DNA of 64,000 nt from Plasmodium malariae (Eukaryota > Apicomplexa > Aconoidasida > Haemosporida > Plasmodiidae): assembly GCF_900090045.1 (NCBI RefSeq), contig NC_041779.1, forward strand, positions 434,001-498,000, read 5' to 3'. Of this stretch, positions 10,851-21,981 are shown piece by piece (the first letter of the stretch is position 1; every line of letters begins with the position of its first letter). Made by a program: the position numbers and the translations under genes. The notes beneath the pieces were generated by a model that had not been told where the DNA came from, searched no databases, and was given only the letters and a program-made list of their open reading frames with translations.

Positions 10851-13011
10851 ATGGACAAGGACGACTTCGATGCGACAGAAAAAAAAGATAGCTTGGAAAC
10901 TTGCAGTACCTTAACAAGTAGGCTTAAAAGAAAAAAAAAATTAGAAATCTAAAAATATGAACAAATTACACACGAATACAACTGTTTTTTCTGTGTAACA
11001 CATAAATGAATTCACCTCTTTTACTAATTTAGATGTTCGCGTGCAACATACATGTATATAATATATACATACATTATAATTATAACAATTACATAAATCG
11101 TAATCGTAATAATAATAGGCTGTTCTGCAGTAATATAAATATGTGTTTGTAAAAAAAAAAAACAAAATAGACTTCCTTCTTTTTTATCCTTTAGTTACGT
11201 CCTGCAATTCTTTTAACGAAAGTAGCTATCTAATTGAAAAAGTAGCACATGATGAGACAGATTTTGATGCTGACTCTATTTTTAACAAAATTTCTTCAAG
11301 TCTTATAGGTGTGCATATATTTTCAAAATTAACATCCACTAAATTACTTTCAATATATTGTTCACAAAACCTTTTATGTATATTTTTTTTTTTCTCCATT
11401 TAGCCATGCTTCAAGGGGTTGAAGTGCTATGCAACTTTTCAATTTTATACCTCTTTAAAGATAACTATGAACTACACCCAGGTAATAAAAAAAAAATATA
11501 ACGTATAAAATATAAATTAAAAAATATAAAGTATAAAATATAAATTAAAAAATATAAAGTATAAAATATAAAATAACTACACCAGCACCATACACACAAG
11601 CTATTCACACATGTATATTATGCCTATCACACATATAAGCACATTTACACATTTTTACGTTTCATGTATTACATTTTTCGAACACATTTCTCTTAATTTT
11701 GTAGCTTCCTTAAATGTAATCCTCAGTTTGATAAAAGTTCCTTGGTCTATTAAACTGCTATGGGCAGTACTTTCGGACAGTTGTCCTATATTTGGGCATC
11801 GAAGAAAATATTACTTACTATTTGGATCGTTTTTGTGCGTATTATCTTTAATAACCTTAGGCTTAATAAACCATACAAATATTACTTTAACTGTTATCTT
11901 GTTAACAACATACTTTTTCGGTAGTTCTGTTTGTAATGTTATAGGAGAAGCACAAGTTGTTGAATCGAGTAGGAAAAGTAGTATCAACTGTTCAACAAAG
12001 AATGTATCCATTTTTTTTGCTTTTCGAAAATTAAGTTTTGCCATAATGTCATATTTATCAGGGTACTTACTATCTATTATGACAAAACAACATATATTCT
12101 TGATTGGATCCTTTTTACCTTTATGTGTTTTTGTATCTGCATTTTTTATAATTGAGAAAAAAAATTATAAAAAATCCTCTATTAAAGCACAAGTAAAATG
12201 TATTTATGATATAATAAAAATATCGTATATTAAAAATTTCATTTTATTTATTTTTATTATGATGTCCATGCCATCATGTGGAAATACATTATTTTTTTAT
12301 ATGACCAATGAATTAAAATTTAGTCCTAATTTATTAGGGAAAATGTCCATGTTTCAATCTTTAGCTAGCCTAATAGCCATATTATCCTATATGTTCTTTT
12401 TTAATAAAATAGATATGGCAAAATTATTATTATATTCTACAATTATTATTACTCCTTTCTGTTTATTACCATTAATAGTTGTAAAAAAATTAAATGCTTT
12501 CCTATATATTCCAAATAGTCTCTTTATTATAACAGATACTGTATTAATAGAATTTATAGGCGAATTTCAGACTATGCCAATATTAGTACAATGTTCACGA
12601 ATAATACCTGAAGGTTTCGAGTCAACCATTTACTCCCTTTTATTATCATCAAATAACTTGGCAATAGTTATAAGTTCATTTTTTTCTTCTACATTAACAT
12701 ATGTACTTGGAATTACATCAACTAACTTTAAAAATCTGCCTATTCTGATAACGGTTTGTTGCCTAACAAATATCATTCCAATATTCTTTCTGTATTCTTT
12801 ACTTGGCTTTAATAACGAAAAGAAGATGAAGAAGGAAAGGAAAAAGAATAGGGAGAAGAAAGATAAGAACGGAAGCTTACCAAAATGTGGACTTACCTCT
12901 GAATATTATCATTACCAAACTACTCATTATTTCTCTCCTGAAAATTCAGATATCGACGAAATAACACATCTTTCAGGCAAACTTGAAATTAATGATTTAA
13001 ACGATGAGTAG
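10851..13011 (+). CDS. FT1: Folate transporter 1 (BT1 family, major facilitator fold)
   Basis: Four exons: 10851-10917, 11195-11308, 11404-11481 and 11705-13011. All introns are GT-AG and phase 1 and keep one frame, giving 521 residues. The N terminus (MDKDDFDATEKKDSLE) is cytosolic. The membrane part begins in exon 3 (MLQGVEVLCNFSILYLF). Exon 4 starts with the segment LIKVPWSIKLLWAVLSD followed by FGHRRKYYLLFGS, the hallmark of folate-biopterin transporters, and continues with about ten more membrane helices. The tail is Lys-rich and cytosolic. The family imports folates and, in P. falciparum, also folate precursors such as p-aminobenzoate; the parasite also makes folate itself. Using only the long last exon would lose about 87 residues and the first helix. 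Exon boundaries were chosen because each preserves the frame and matches the expected helix order. Confidence 0.88.
11497..11572 (+). repeat. Tandem repeat in FT1 intron 3
   Basis: Nearly three copies of a unit of about 30 nt (aaaaaatataaagtataaaatataaatt) lie just after the donor site of the third intron. Confidence 0.75.
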
Positions 13012-15084
13012 ATTAACTAGATGGGTAAAGTCATCTCCCATGGGTACTTGTTTAAGAAGGGCATCAAGATGGATGAAGACAGTTGGGAAATGATAATGAA
13101 AAATATATAGGGGAAATGGAACAACATTAGGAAAAAATATTTAAGTACTTAAATGACTAAAAATAAAATAGAGATATAGTGGAATAAAGGATCAATGAAA
13201 AACAACATACAGTCGTAGTTACAACAACCACGTAGAATTTTTTTACATATTTTCATCAAATATTTCCTTAATTTTTGCCTTCCTACAAAGAAATATGTTC
13301 ATTTTTAATCTTAAATATAATTATATAAAAATGATCAATGGAGTAAATGTTTCGATTTGCTTTCCTTTTAAATCATTTCATTTAATAAAGCTTTATATTA
13401 ACATATCTGAGGTGATACATGTACACGGATATATATATATGTGTGACCATTTATATGTACCTGCGTGCTAACGTCGATTCATTATGGTATATTCTTTAAT
13501 TACGAAAAAAAAAGCTAGAGGTGTACCTCTTCCCATTGTTGATTCTATTTTTGTGAAATTCGTAAACACTATTTATTAGAGTATTATTAATTATGCTTCT
13601 TCTTTTCCTTTTTTTCCTTTTTTTTATTTTTTTTTATTTTTTAGTATTACTTTATATAATAATTATCCGTTTCAAAGGAGGAAAAAAAAAAAGAATTTTT
13701 TTTCCCTTTCGTAATAAAATTAAAATCTACCATTTGTTCTTCTACTTTATTTTATTTTAAAAAATAATCTAATATGCTAAAATTTTCTTTTTCATTTAAG
13801 CGCATTATATCGGTTAGACATCATCAAGGAGCGTTTTTATTTTAAAAAAAGGGTTGCGCAATCATAACACGTTTAACCAATTTGTCATTTATATTTCTAC
13901 AAGTTCAAACGTAAAATAGTAACCAACTTTTTCTTACAGAATTTTAACTTACCTTTTTATTTGCTCACCATTTGTTTATGAAACGAAAATACCATTTTAC
14001 TTACCGGGAAAAAAAAAAAATTTTATTAAAGTGAAAAATCTATCATTTTAATTTTGAATTAACTAAAAAAATATATATATTTATATATATGTTTTGTGTC
14101 TCAAACGTTCCTAAATTATTATCACTTTAATAAAGTATAAATCAAAGCACTGCTATAATGAGTAAAAATAAAAAAATAAAAAAAAAGTCCCAATTATTTT
14201 ATACTTTCAAAAAATACTAAGTCCTTTTCTTTTTACATAGTATGAATCCTTAAACAATTTATCCGTTTGATGTAATGTTTGCTATATTATATGAACATAT
14301 ACATATGTGAGTATGTAAATATATATATACATATATGTAAATATATGCACATAAAGACATATATATTGTATATGTGTGCATATGTATGTATATATAAGTA
14401 TATATTTATATATGCATGTACATATAAGCATATATATAAATATATATATTTATATTTATATTTACCTACAAATATAAGCAACATGAAGAACAGCTTTTTT
14501 AAAGCAAGCACTAGAAAAACTTTAATGTTAAAAATTTGAAAAAATAAAGAAAAAATGTACTTCTATTAAAAATTGACATATGCTTAACAAAAATCAGGCT
14601 TTTCTTTTTCTTTTTAATCTTTTCTTTCATTTCATGTTTGGGGATTTACTTCAAAAAGAATTATAAATATTTAAGGACTCGATAAAATACATCATTACTA
14701 ATTTTTCAAGTGTAGGAAGAATAACTGGGAACGTTCAGAAAATAAAAAACAAAAATAAAAATAAAGAAAAAAAAAATAAAAAAAAATAAAATAAAAAAAA
14801 AAAAAAAAAAAAAAAATAATAAATGCCTGTAAATGAAAAAATAAAATAAATGCCTGTAAATGAAAAAATAAAATAAATGCCTGTAAAAGAAAAAATAAAA
14901 TAAGTGCCTGTAAATAAAAATTAAAAAAAAATAAATAAAAAATGGCCAAAAAGATAAAGAAAAAAGCAAAACATGAGAAAAGGATTATAATCTTTTTTTC
15001 ACAATAAAATATTTCACACAAACATTTATAATTAACCATTTTCAGTGGAAAACAAATTAAATAAAAAGAAAACTACAGTTGACA
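13012..15084. other. Intergenic region, FT1 to eIF2B alpha
   Basis: Two plus-strand genes flank 2.1 kb of AT-rich DNA. It contains poly(T), a TA/CA-rich stretch at 14300-14460 and a four-copy tandem repeat at 14819-14925. I see no credible gene; all frames here follow simple repeats. Confidence 0.6.
14819..14925. repeat. 27-bp tandem repeat, four copies
   Basis: The unit reads roughly taaatgcctgtaaatg plus an A-rich tail. Copies 1 and 2 are identical in the non-A part. Copy 3 has one change (aaag) and copy 4 one change (agtgcc). It sits about 160 bp upstream of the eIF2B alpha start. Confidence 0.85.
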
Positions 15085-15639
15085 ATGGATCAATATGGTA
15101 ACGATTTGAACAAAAATGATTTGCTGGAAGAGCATGAAGGTATGCAAACTATTACAATATTATTATTATACAAATATATGTGTATATATATGCATAAATG
15201 TATGTAATATATGCGTGCTTTTTGTAATTTGTGACCAGGTTATGTGATTAATGATTCTTATCTTTAAAATTATATATATTTTTTTTTTTTAAACAGCTAT
15301 TACACATTATATCATATCATGAGGTTTATATAAAAAAGTGACTTATATTCATCCGTGTACTTTTTAATTACAGTTGTTAGAAGTTTCAAGAAATATTATT
15401 TTGTAGACAAAGATGAAATGCACATAGCTGCCATAAAATCTATAGCAAAGTTAGCGAATAAATATTTAAGAAAAGAAAAAATAACGCATGTAAAGTAACA
15501 CGCGCATAGTGAAAAATGAAAGAAATTTAAGTACCATTTCTAAACAAATGAAAGTAGCAGTGAAAGTTAACAATGAAACAAGTTTTCCATGTATACGATA
15601 AAGAAAAAACACAACGAACGCATATTATCATACATGAAG

Positions 15640-15709
<70 letters not shown>

Positions 15710-17106
15710 GGCCGCTAAAGGCCAAGTGTTAATACAAAATAAATGGGAAAGGAGCTACATAATAACATAAGTGATAACATCTTATATTACACTTTTAAAA
15801 TACAAAACATTTTATTAATATATAAGAAAAAAGTTATAAATTTACATGGTAGAAAAAATAATAAGTGTGTAAGTTTTGCTACCGTATATGCGCATACTAA
15901 TTTACGGATACATACATATGTGTATATGTTTGTATATATATACATATATATATATACGTGTGTATTAACTTTATAATTTAACCCTTACAGCGTTATAAAA
16001 AGTAGCTTAACCAAAACGAATTTCGAACTGTTTATTAGTTTGAATGAAGCTAAATTTAAATTGAACAATTTCATAAAAGATAGTGAATCACAAAAAGTTA
16101 TTATATCTGAGCCACACTCAAAAAGAATGACAATATACCCGATTATTTCATCTTGTGATATTTATCATCATTTTGTTGTAAAAAAATACACCTACAATGA
16201 AAATGTAATAAAACATGGACTTGTACAATCACGTGCTTATTCCTTTTCGTATATACATGCATACCTATATATAAATGTACTCGTTTATTCATGAGTTCAT
16301 TAATATCCCCTCTATTTTTCACTAACAACTTCAGATTATTTCATGTCCACATTTATCTGCATCCTTTTTGACTCATTTTTTTCATTTTCACTTTTATTTT
16401 TTTTTCTCTTTAAAAGAACTTCAGCGACTTGAAGAATATCATGTCTACCAGCGCAAGTGAGTTTCCAAAAAGCTTGGAAAAGAGTTTAAGTATAATAGGA
16501 AATAGTAGTCATATAATGTTTTCCAATAAAAAAACGGTTATTCTAACGCATAGTAATTCTGAGTGTGTAAAAAGTTTATTAATAAACGTTGTTAAAAATC
16601 AAAATAAACAAATTTCTGTTTATTTTACAACTACGGAAAATATATGCAATAATTATTTTGAGAAGGACAAAAAATTTGATGATAAGTTTATAGAAGATTT
16701 AAAAAAAGAAAGAATCAATGTAAGAAAAATTGATATTAACAAAGTTAAAAATATATTCAATATAATTGATTTTGTAGTAATAGGAACAGAATTAGTTATA
16801 GATAATGGAGGAATAATAAGCAAAAAGGGTATCAAACTATTATCTACATTATGCTTACTAAACAAAAAGGAATTTTATGTAGCTTGTGAAGCATATAAGT
16901 TTTTAAAAATAGAAAAAATTGAAAATTATTCTCAGGAGTTCTATGCATATTGTACAAAAAACGTATCTAACGAAAATAATAATCTTTATGAATTTGTTCC
17001 TCATCATCTTATTACACTTTTTTATACAGATATTGGCATATTTCCGCCATCCGCTGTTTCGTATGAATTGAATAAAATATATATAAATGATGCATTTTCA
17101 TTTTGA
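15085..17106 (+). CDS. Translation initiation factor eIF2B, alpha subunit
   Basis: Four exons: 15085-15139, 15374-15494, 15991-16222 and 16417-17106, in phases 1, 2 and 0, for 365 residues. Alignable blocks include AAIKSIAKLANKYL (helical N-terminal domain), NFSDLKNIMSTSASEF, KKTVILTHSNSECVK (corresponding to GATILTHAYSRVV), DFVVIGTELVIDNGGIISKKG (nucleotide-sugar-like pocket of the Rossmann-like domain; human VIVGAEGVVENGGIINK) and the C-terminal LITLFYTDIGIFPPSAVSYEL. eIF2B is the guanine-nucleotide exchange factor for eIF2. The alpha subunit bridges the decamer and senses phosphorylated eIF2, so it links to the eIF2 kinases of Plasmodium stress and latency control. The exon 2 donor was fixed at 15494, because only that phase joins the exon 3 frame. 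Confidence 0.9.
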
Positions 17107-17942
17107 AATAAAAAAAAAAAAAAAAAAAAGCATCTTTGAATGAACATATTATCCTGGCTACGTCTATATACTTACCAATACAACGCTTGTGTATACATCG
17201 CTATGTTAATTTAAATACCTAATTTCCCCTTTTTTAAATATTTTGATTCGTACACATGCCCACATATGTATATACATGTTTGTGTGCATAGATTGTTACC
17301 TATGTGCAACTTCTTTTTTATTGTTTTTTCTTATTTTATTTTTTGTATACATTCGTTTCTTAATTACTAAGAAATGTCCATTTTGTAACGGGAAAAAAAA
17401 ACGCTACAAATTATTTACATATATTTTTGTTATTTCAATTTTTAATTTATTTCCATTTTTCTTAAATAAATTTTTTAATTCCTCTTTAAAATTTTTTTTT
17501 TTTTCCATATTTCATAATGATGAATTTATTTCGAACATAACAAAATTTGATTTAATTTGTTATGTATTAATACAAAAAAAAAAAAGAAAAAAATAAAGAT
17601 GAAATTAATTAAATTTCTTTGTATGTGTTGTATTATTTGGATTTCATATCGTAATTTATTTAATTCTGTAGTACCTTTTTACTTTCACAAGTGCCACATT
17701 ATATGTAATACTGTACATCATGCGACATCTTACCTCTTATGTATAACGTTTTAATTAATATTTCCCTATTAACTTTTTTTCTTTTTTTTATTTAAGTGAA
17801 CAAAAAATATCTTTATTTATTTAACTCCGTTTCGCTGAACTATTCCTTGCGATGTTACATTTTTCGACGCTTTTTTTTATACTTCTTTTTCATCATTGTT
17901 AAAATTTAAATTTGTAGAAAAAGAATATGCTATTTTTACGTT

Positions 17943-17977
<35 letters not shown>

Positions 17978-18569
17978 GCATATCTTTTAAACATTTCTTC
18001 TGCATATTTAAAAATTTGATATATATATAATATGCATACATATACATATGTGTATACATGTCCATATATACACAAGTTACCCGAATTTACTTTTCCCTTT
18101 TAACCACTTTTAAAATGTACACGTGTATACATGATGAAAGAAAACAAAAAAGAATAAAAACACTCTACACATAATTTCAGAGTACAACTTTTTTTTTTTT
18201 TTTTTTTAATTTAGCAAATAGTTTGGAGTTCCCTTATGATGGTTATTTGCTTGAAACAATGATTTTTTCATATGTTACCCACTGCTATTACGAAAAACTA
18301 TACACATGTACATTTTGCGAAATAATGTGAATTCGCAAGGAAAAGGAAAAAACATATATATATTTGTATGTATGTGTAAAAGGTGACTATATAATATATT
18401 AATTTTGTTTGTTTTTTCCTTTTTAAAGCAGTATATGTTTATGAAGTACGCATTTATTTCATCTTATTAAACTGTCACACTTCGTAATAACGCCCATGTA
18501 TAGATAGTGTTATACTATTTCTTATTCATTCACTTCTTTCATTCGCACGTTTATTTTATTTTTTTTATT
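17107..18569. other. Intergenic region, eIF2B alpha to OXA1
   Basis: AT-rich DNA with poly(A) at 17110-17130, a poly(A) run at 17945-17975 and poly(T) at 18188-18207. Frames such as 17243-17596 are Phe/Ile-rich and have no ATG at their start. I see nothing I can support as a gene. Confidence 0.6.
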
Positions 18570-19928
18570 ATGAACTTCCCCCTTTTACAAATTAAGCTTC
18601 ATAATGGACAACTGAAGAAAAACTCTTTAAATATATTTCTTAGTAACACCTTTTTTAAAAGAGGAAAACATGACTGTAAAAGGAGTTGGAATAATAATAG
18701 CACCCGTTTGCGTAGTATAGATTTAAGACGTGTAACAAGCAACCACATCCCTTCATCTTCATGTTTTGTCGCCCTTCGCAATTATTTTAATTATGTGAAC
18801 AGTGTTGTGTATAACGAATGTTTCACGGAAAATGATAACAGTCAAAAAGAGAATGGAGTCAAAGATACAGCACACACACACAAGATGGAAAAAATAATTG
18901 ACGAAGAGAAAACAAAGGAAAAAAGCAATAAACTATTTAATAATGAAGAAGAAGGTGTAGCCTCAGATAGTGCAGTTACACAGAATATATATGATACATG
19001 CTCTACGTATACTGATTTTATAATAGATAAGTGTAAGGATAATATAAAAAATGATGAAGACACATTTGAAAATACTTGGTATGTTAAAGTAATATATGAG
19101 TTGTTGAACTGTACAAAAATCATGCTTGACTGTTCATGGGTAACGTCAATTATAACAACAACTGCTTTTATGAGAATAATTATTTTGCCCTTAACAATAT
19201 CAGCTGAAAGGGATAGAAGAAAACAACAAATATTGAATCCTTTAATAAAAGAATTAACAAATAAATTAAAAACAAATGCCCAAAATGGAAATATTAAAAA
19301 AGCATTAGAATTTAAAAAAAGAATTTTGAATATAAGAAATACTCATGGTATATCTTTAATACCTAAATCAATTATATTAATGGCTTTTTTCCAAACTCCT
19401 TTATTTTTTATTTTTTATTTTTCTATGAAAAAAATAGCATCACATCCTGATGTTTTTAAAGAATTTACATTAGAATCCCCATTATGGTTAGACAGCTTAT
19501 CTTTACCTGACCCCTATTATATTTTACCTTTTTTGTCTTCTTTATTATTACTTTCAAATAACGAATTAACAGCACTGATTGATAAAAATTTAAGTAGTAA
19601 TATATCGAATAGTACGTATATAAGCGGAGCAGGGGAAGAAACCGATTTTCAAAAAAATATCAGAAAAATATCAAAGATAGGCATTAGATTATTTTATATA
19701 TCTTCAGCATTCTTTTTTAAGTCTATGCCCTCAGGATTATTTATATACTTCATCACCAACACCTTTTTTCAGTTATTAATAACCCAAACATGTAAAATTA
19801 AAGTTATTGAGCGATTCTTAGATCTACCTCCTTTACACTCCAAAGGCTTGTCATTTCAAAAGATGGATGACCATACCAACATTAAGAGAAAAAAAAGTGT
19901 TCATATAAATGACTTAATTCAAGATTAA
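18570..19928 (+). CDS. OXA1: OXA1/YidC-type membrane protein insertase
   Basis: 452 residues from the first in-frame ATG (MNFPLLQIKL); the open frame extends 21 codons further upstream but only from a non-ATG codon. The first 75 residues are basic and Ser/Asn-rich, like an organellar targeting leader. Residues about 80-180 are a charged spacer. The insertase core starts at LDCSWVTSIITTTAFMRIII, followed by the cytosolic/matrix hairpin (NPLIKELTNKLKT), IILMAFFQTPLFFIFYFSM, YYILPFLSSLLLL and the last helices with FFFKSMPSGLFIYFITN, where MPSGLxxYW/F is the family signature. It should insert proteins, including organelle-encoded ones, into an inner membrane. Mitochondrion is the default reading; apicoplast cannot be excluded from sequence. 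Confidence 0.87.
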   Translation: MNFPLLQIKLHNGQLKKNSLNIFLSNTFFKRGKHDCKRSWNNNSTRLRSIDLRRVTSNHIPSSSCFVALRNYFNYVNSVVYNECFTENDNSQKENGVKDTAHTHKMEKIIDEEKTKEKSNKLFNNEEEGVASDSAVTQNIYDTCSTYTDFIIDKCKDNIKNDEDTFENTWYVKVIYELLNCTKIMLDCSWVTSIITTTAFMRIIILPLTISAERDRRKQQILNPLIKELTNKLKTNAQNGNIKKALEFKKRILNIRNTHGISLIPKSIILMAFFQTPLFFIFYFSMKKIASHPDVFKEFTLESPLWLDSLSLPDPYYILPFLSSLLLLSNNELTALIDKNLSSNISNSTYISGAGEETDFQKNIRKISKIGIRLFYISSAFFFKSMPSGLFIYFITNTFFQLLITQTCKIKVIERFLDLPPLHSKGLSFQKMDDHTNIKRKKSVHINDLIQD

Positions 19929-20394
19929 GCTATAATGGTATAATTACAAATAAGAATTGTGAATATATGCGAACGGAATATTTTCCTATTTATGCGTAAT
20001 TTAACTTTTCTTTGGTATTTATAAGCCTTTATTCAGCTTTGCACAGGATCCTACAGCCCTAAATGTCTATTCGTACGCTTGTGAATATATGCATATATCT
20101 ATATATATACATTTATTTATTAATTTATTTTCTTACTGTGCGTGTGATTTTCCCCCTTCCAAGTATAACACATGCGCTGTAAAACTTGTAGCACCTTCCC
20201 ATTATGCACATTTTTTTTTGTGCATACCAGTAAAAATAAATATATTACAGCGCTTAAAATATTGTTTATGCACATATCCTCCTTATGCCCTACACAATTT
20301 TGAAAATAAATACACTACTAAATCTTTATTTTTATTATTATAATTTTTTATTTTAATTTTTTTTTTTTTTTTTTGTTTATATATCTTCAAAGTA

Positions 20395-20874
20395 TCACTT
20401 TAAACTTAACACGTTTTGATACACCTTTTAATAAATAATAATTTTTGAAAAGTAATATATTTTTTTAAGTTCTCAGTTTTACGTGTAAGCATTCCCGTTT
20501 TGGTATGTAAATATATGCACATTCGCATATGTACATGTGCATGTTTGTATATATGTACATATATACACATGCAAATATGAAGAATAAGCAGTTTCATACG
20601 AAATTGCACTTAATTACATTTCCACCCCCATAAATCTCGTCTGGCACATAAAGTTTATGTACATATGCATGTATATATATAATATGTATAGTACATACGT
20701 ACATATAAACGCATATATATATATATATATATAAGTGTACAATATATATATATGTTTAGTGTATAAGTTTATATAGTAAAACCGCATGTGGGTACACTTA
20801 CTGCATTCTTTAAAATATGCTAAAAATGAATAGGTACGGGTCACCGCCAATCTAATAGATAACGTATACACCAT
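20395..20874 (-). CDS. Candidate three-exon mini-gene, 47 residues
   Basis: Exon 1 (20874-20802) begins with ATG and encodes 24 residues (MVYTLSIRLAVTRTYSFLAY, then FKEC). It ends at a perfect GTAAGT donor in phase 1. Exon 2 (20640-20600) follows a CCAG acceptor and gives NEIYGGGNVIKCNF before a GTATGA donor. A possible exon 3 (20424-20395) follows TTAAAAG and ends VYQNVLSLK-stop. The exon sequences are clearly more complex than the TA-rich introns between them. The N terminus, with Arg/Ser/Thr and hydrophobics and no acidic residue in the first 20, could be a mitochondrial leader or membrane helix. I do not recognise the product. Exon 1 and its donor are the strongest part; exon 3 is a guess. 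Confidence 0.33.
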
Positions 20875-21240
20875 GCTATTTTTTAGAAAAAAAAAAAAAA
20901 AATACAATATTCACGTTAACTTCTATTTATTTTTAAAATAAAAGTTTAATATATTTGGTAATTTTTATTTTTTCCTTTATTTTAACAATAACTCTTTTTT
21001 TTTTTTCTTTTCTTTTATTCAGTTTTATTTTGTTCCATTCATTCGTTTCCATTTTGTATCTTTTCCATTTTTGTAAAATTATACACAGGAATTTATTTTT
21101 TTTTTTTTTGTGCACAAAAATTAAGTGAAATTTTTTTGCATTTATATATATTCCTCCTATTTGCATTTTCATTTTTCTATTTCAAATGAACTGCCTTTTC
21201 CTCGTTCTTTTTTCGTCATCCCCATATTATATGTATTATG

Positions 21241-21282
<42 letters not shown>
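21241..21282. repeat. (TA)n dinucleotide tract
   Basis: About 20 uninterrupted TA units between genes. Confidence 0.9.
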
Positions 21283-21286
<4 letters not shown>

Positions 21287-21811
21287 ACATGTATATACCG
21301 CTAATCGACATTAAAAGAACATAGAGGCAATAAATTTTCCATTGAAATCGCATTAAAATATCAGTTTGCTTCTGCTAATATACGGCTATTTGTACTTTTG
21401 ACCTTTTTATTTTATTTTGAAATAAAAAAAATGCCGCTACAAAAATATCATTTTATGAACATTACGTTGTATATATTTCTTACTTCAATTTTATGTTTTT
21501 TCGTTCGACATCTACGCAGATATAGCTGTATGCACAAATTTTGGAATGGAAATTGATTGAATATTTTGCATTACTGAATAGTATATATTACACATATATG
21601 CATATATATAGATATATTTATTTACATGTAAATATGTATATATGCATATAAGTAAACGTCTTTATTTGTACAAATAAGTGAGAGTGTGAATATATATGTG
21701 TATATTCAAATGTATGTGCAATTATACAGGCACTTAAACATTAACACAATCAAGTGTTCAGCTAATCGAAGCTTCACTAGAGAATAAACAGTTCGGACAA
21801 TCAGTATTTAA

Positions 21812-21839
21812 GTAAAAAGAAAGAAAGAAAAGAAGAAAA

Positions 21840-21872
<33 letters not shown>

Positions 21873-21958
21873 AAAGAAGAAAAGAAGAAAGAAAGAAAGA
21901 AAGAAAGAAAAAAAGAAGAAAGAAAAGAAGAAAAATATAAGAAGAAAAAGAAAAAAAG
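21812..21958 (+). repeat. GAAA/GAAG purine tract in a 5' leader
   Basis: About 145 nt of nearly pure purine on the plus strand, made of gaaa and gaag/aagaag units. It ends about 25 nt before the ATG at 21982, so it lies in the probable 5' UTR or core promoter of the Lys-rich gene. Confidence 0.9.
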
Positions 21959-21981
21959 AATGTTGTTCAGGAAAATAAAAA

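Larger units (their letters stand above)
19929..21981. other. Intergenic region, OXA1 to Lys-rich gene
   Basis: Contains a higher-complexity stretch at 20140-20310 with no clear gene, a candidate spliced mini-gene on the minus strand (20395-20874), TA tracts (20715-20733, 21241-21282) and a GAAA/GAAG purine tract directly upstream of the next start codon. Confidence 0.6.

Noticed and set aside
17243..17596. 117-codon plus-strand frame with Cys pairs
   Set aside because: No ATG at its start; Phe/Ile/Lys-rich and driven by T and A runs. The CPFC motif alone is not enough.
20140..20310. Higher-complexity stretch open on both strands downstream of OXA1
   Set aside because: No ATG-led gene model with splice support could be made; probably 3' UTR of OXA1.
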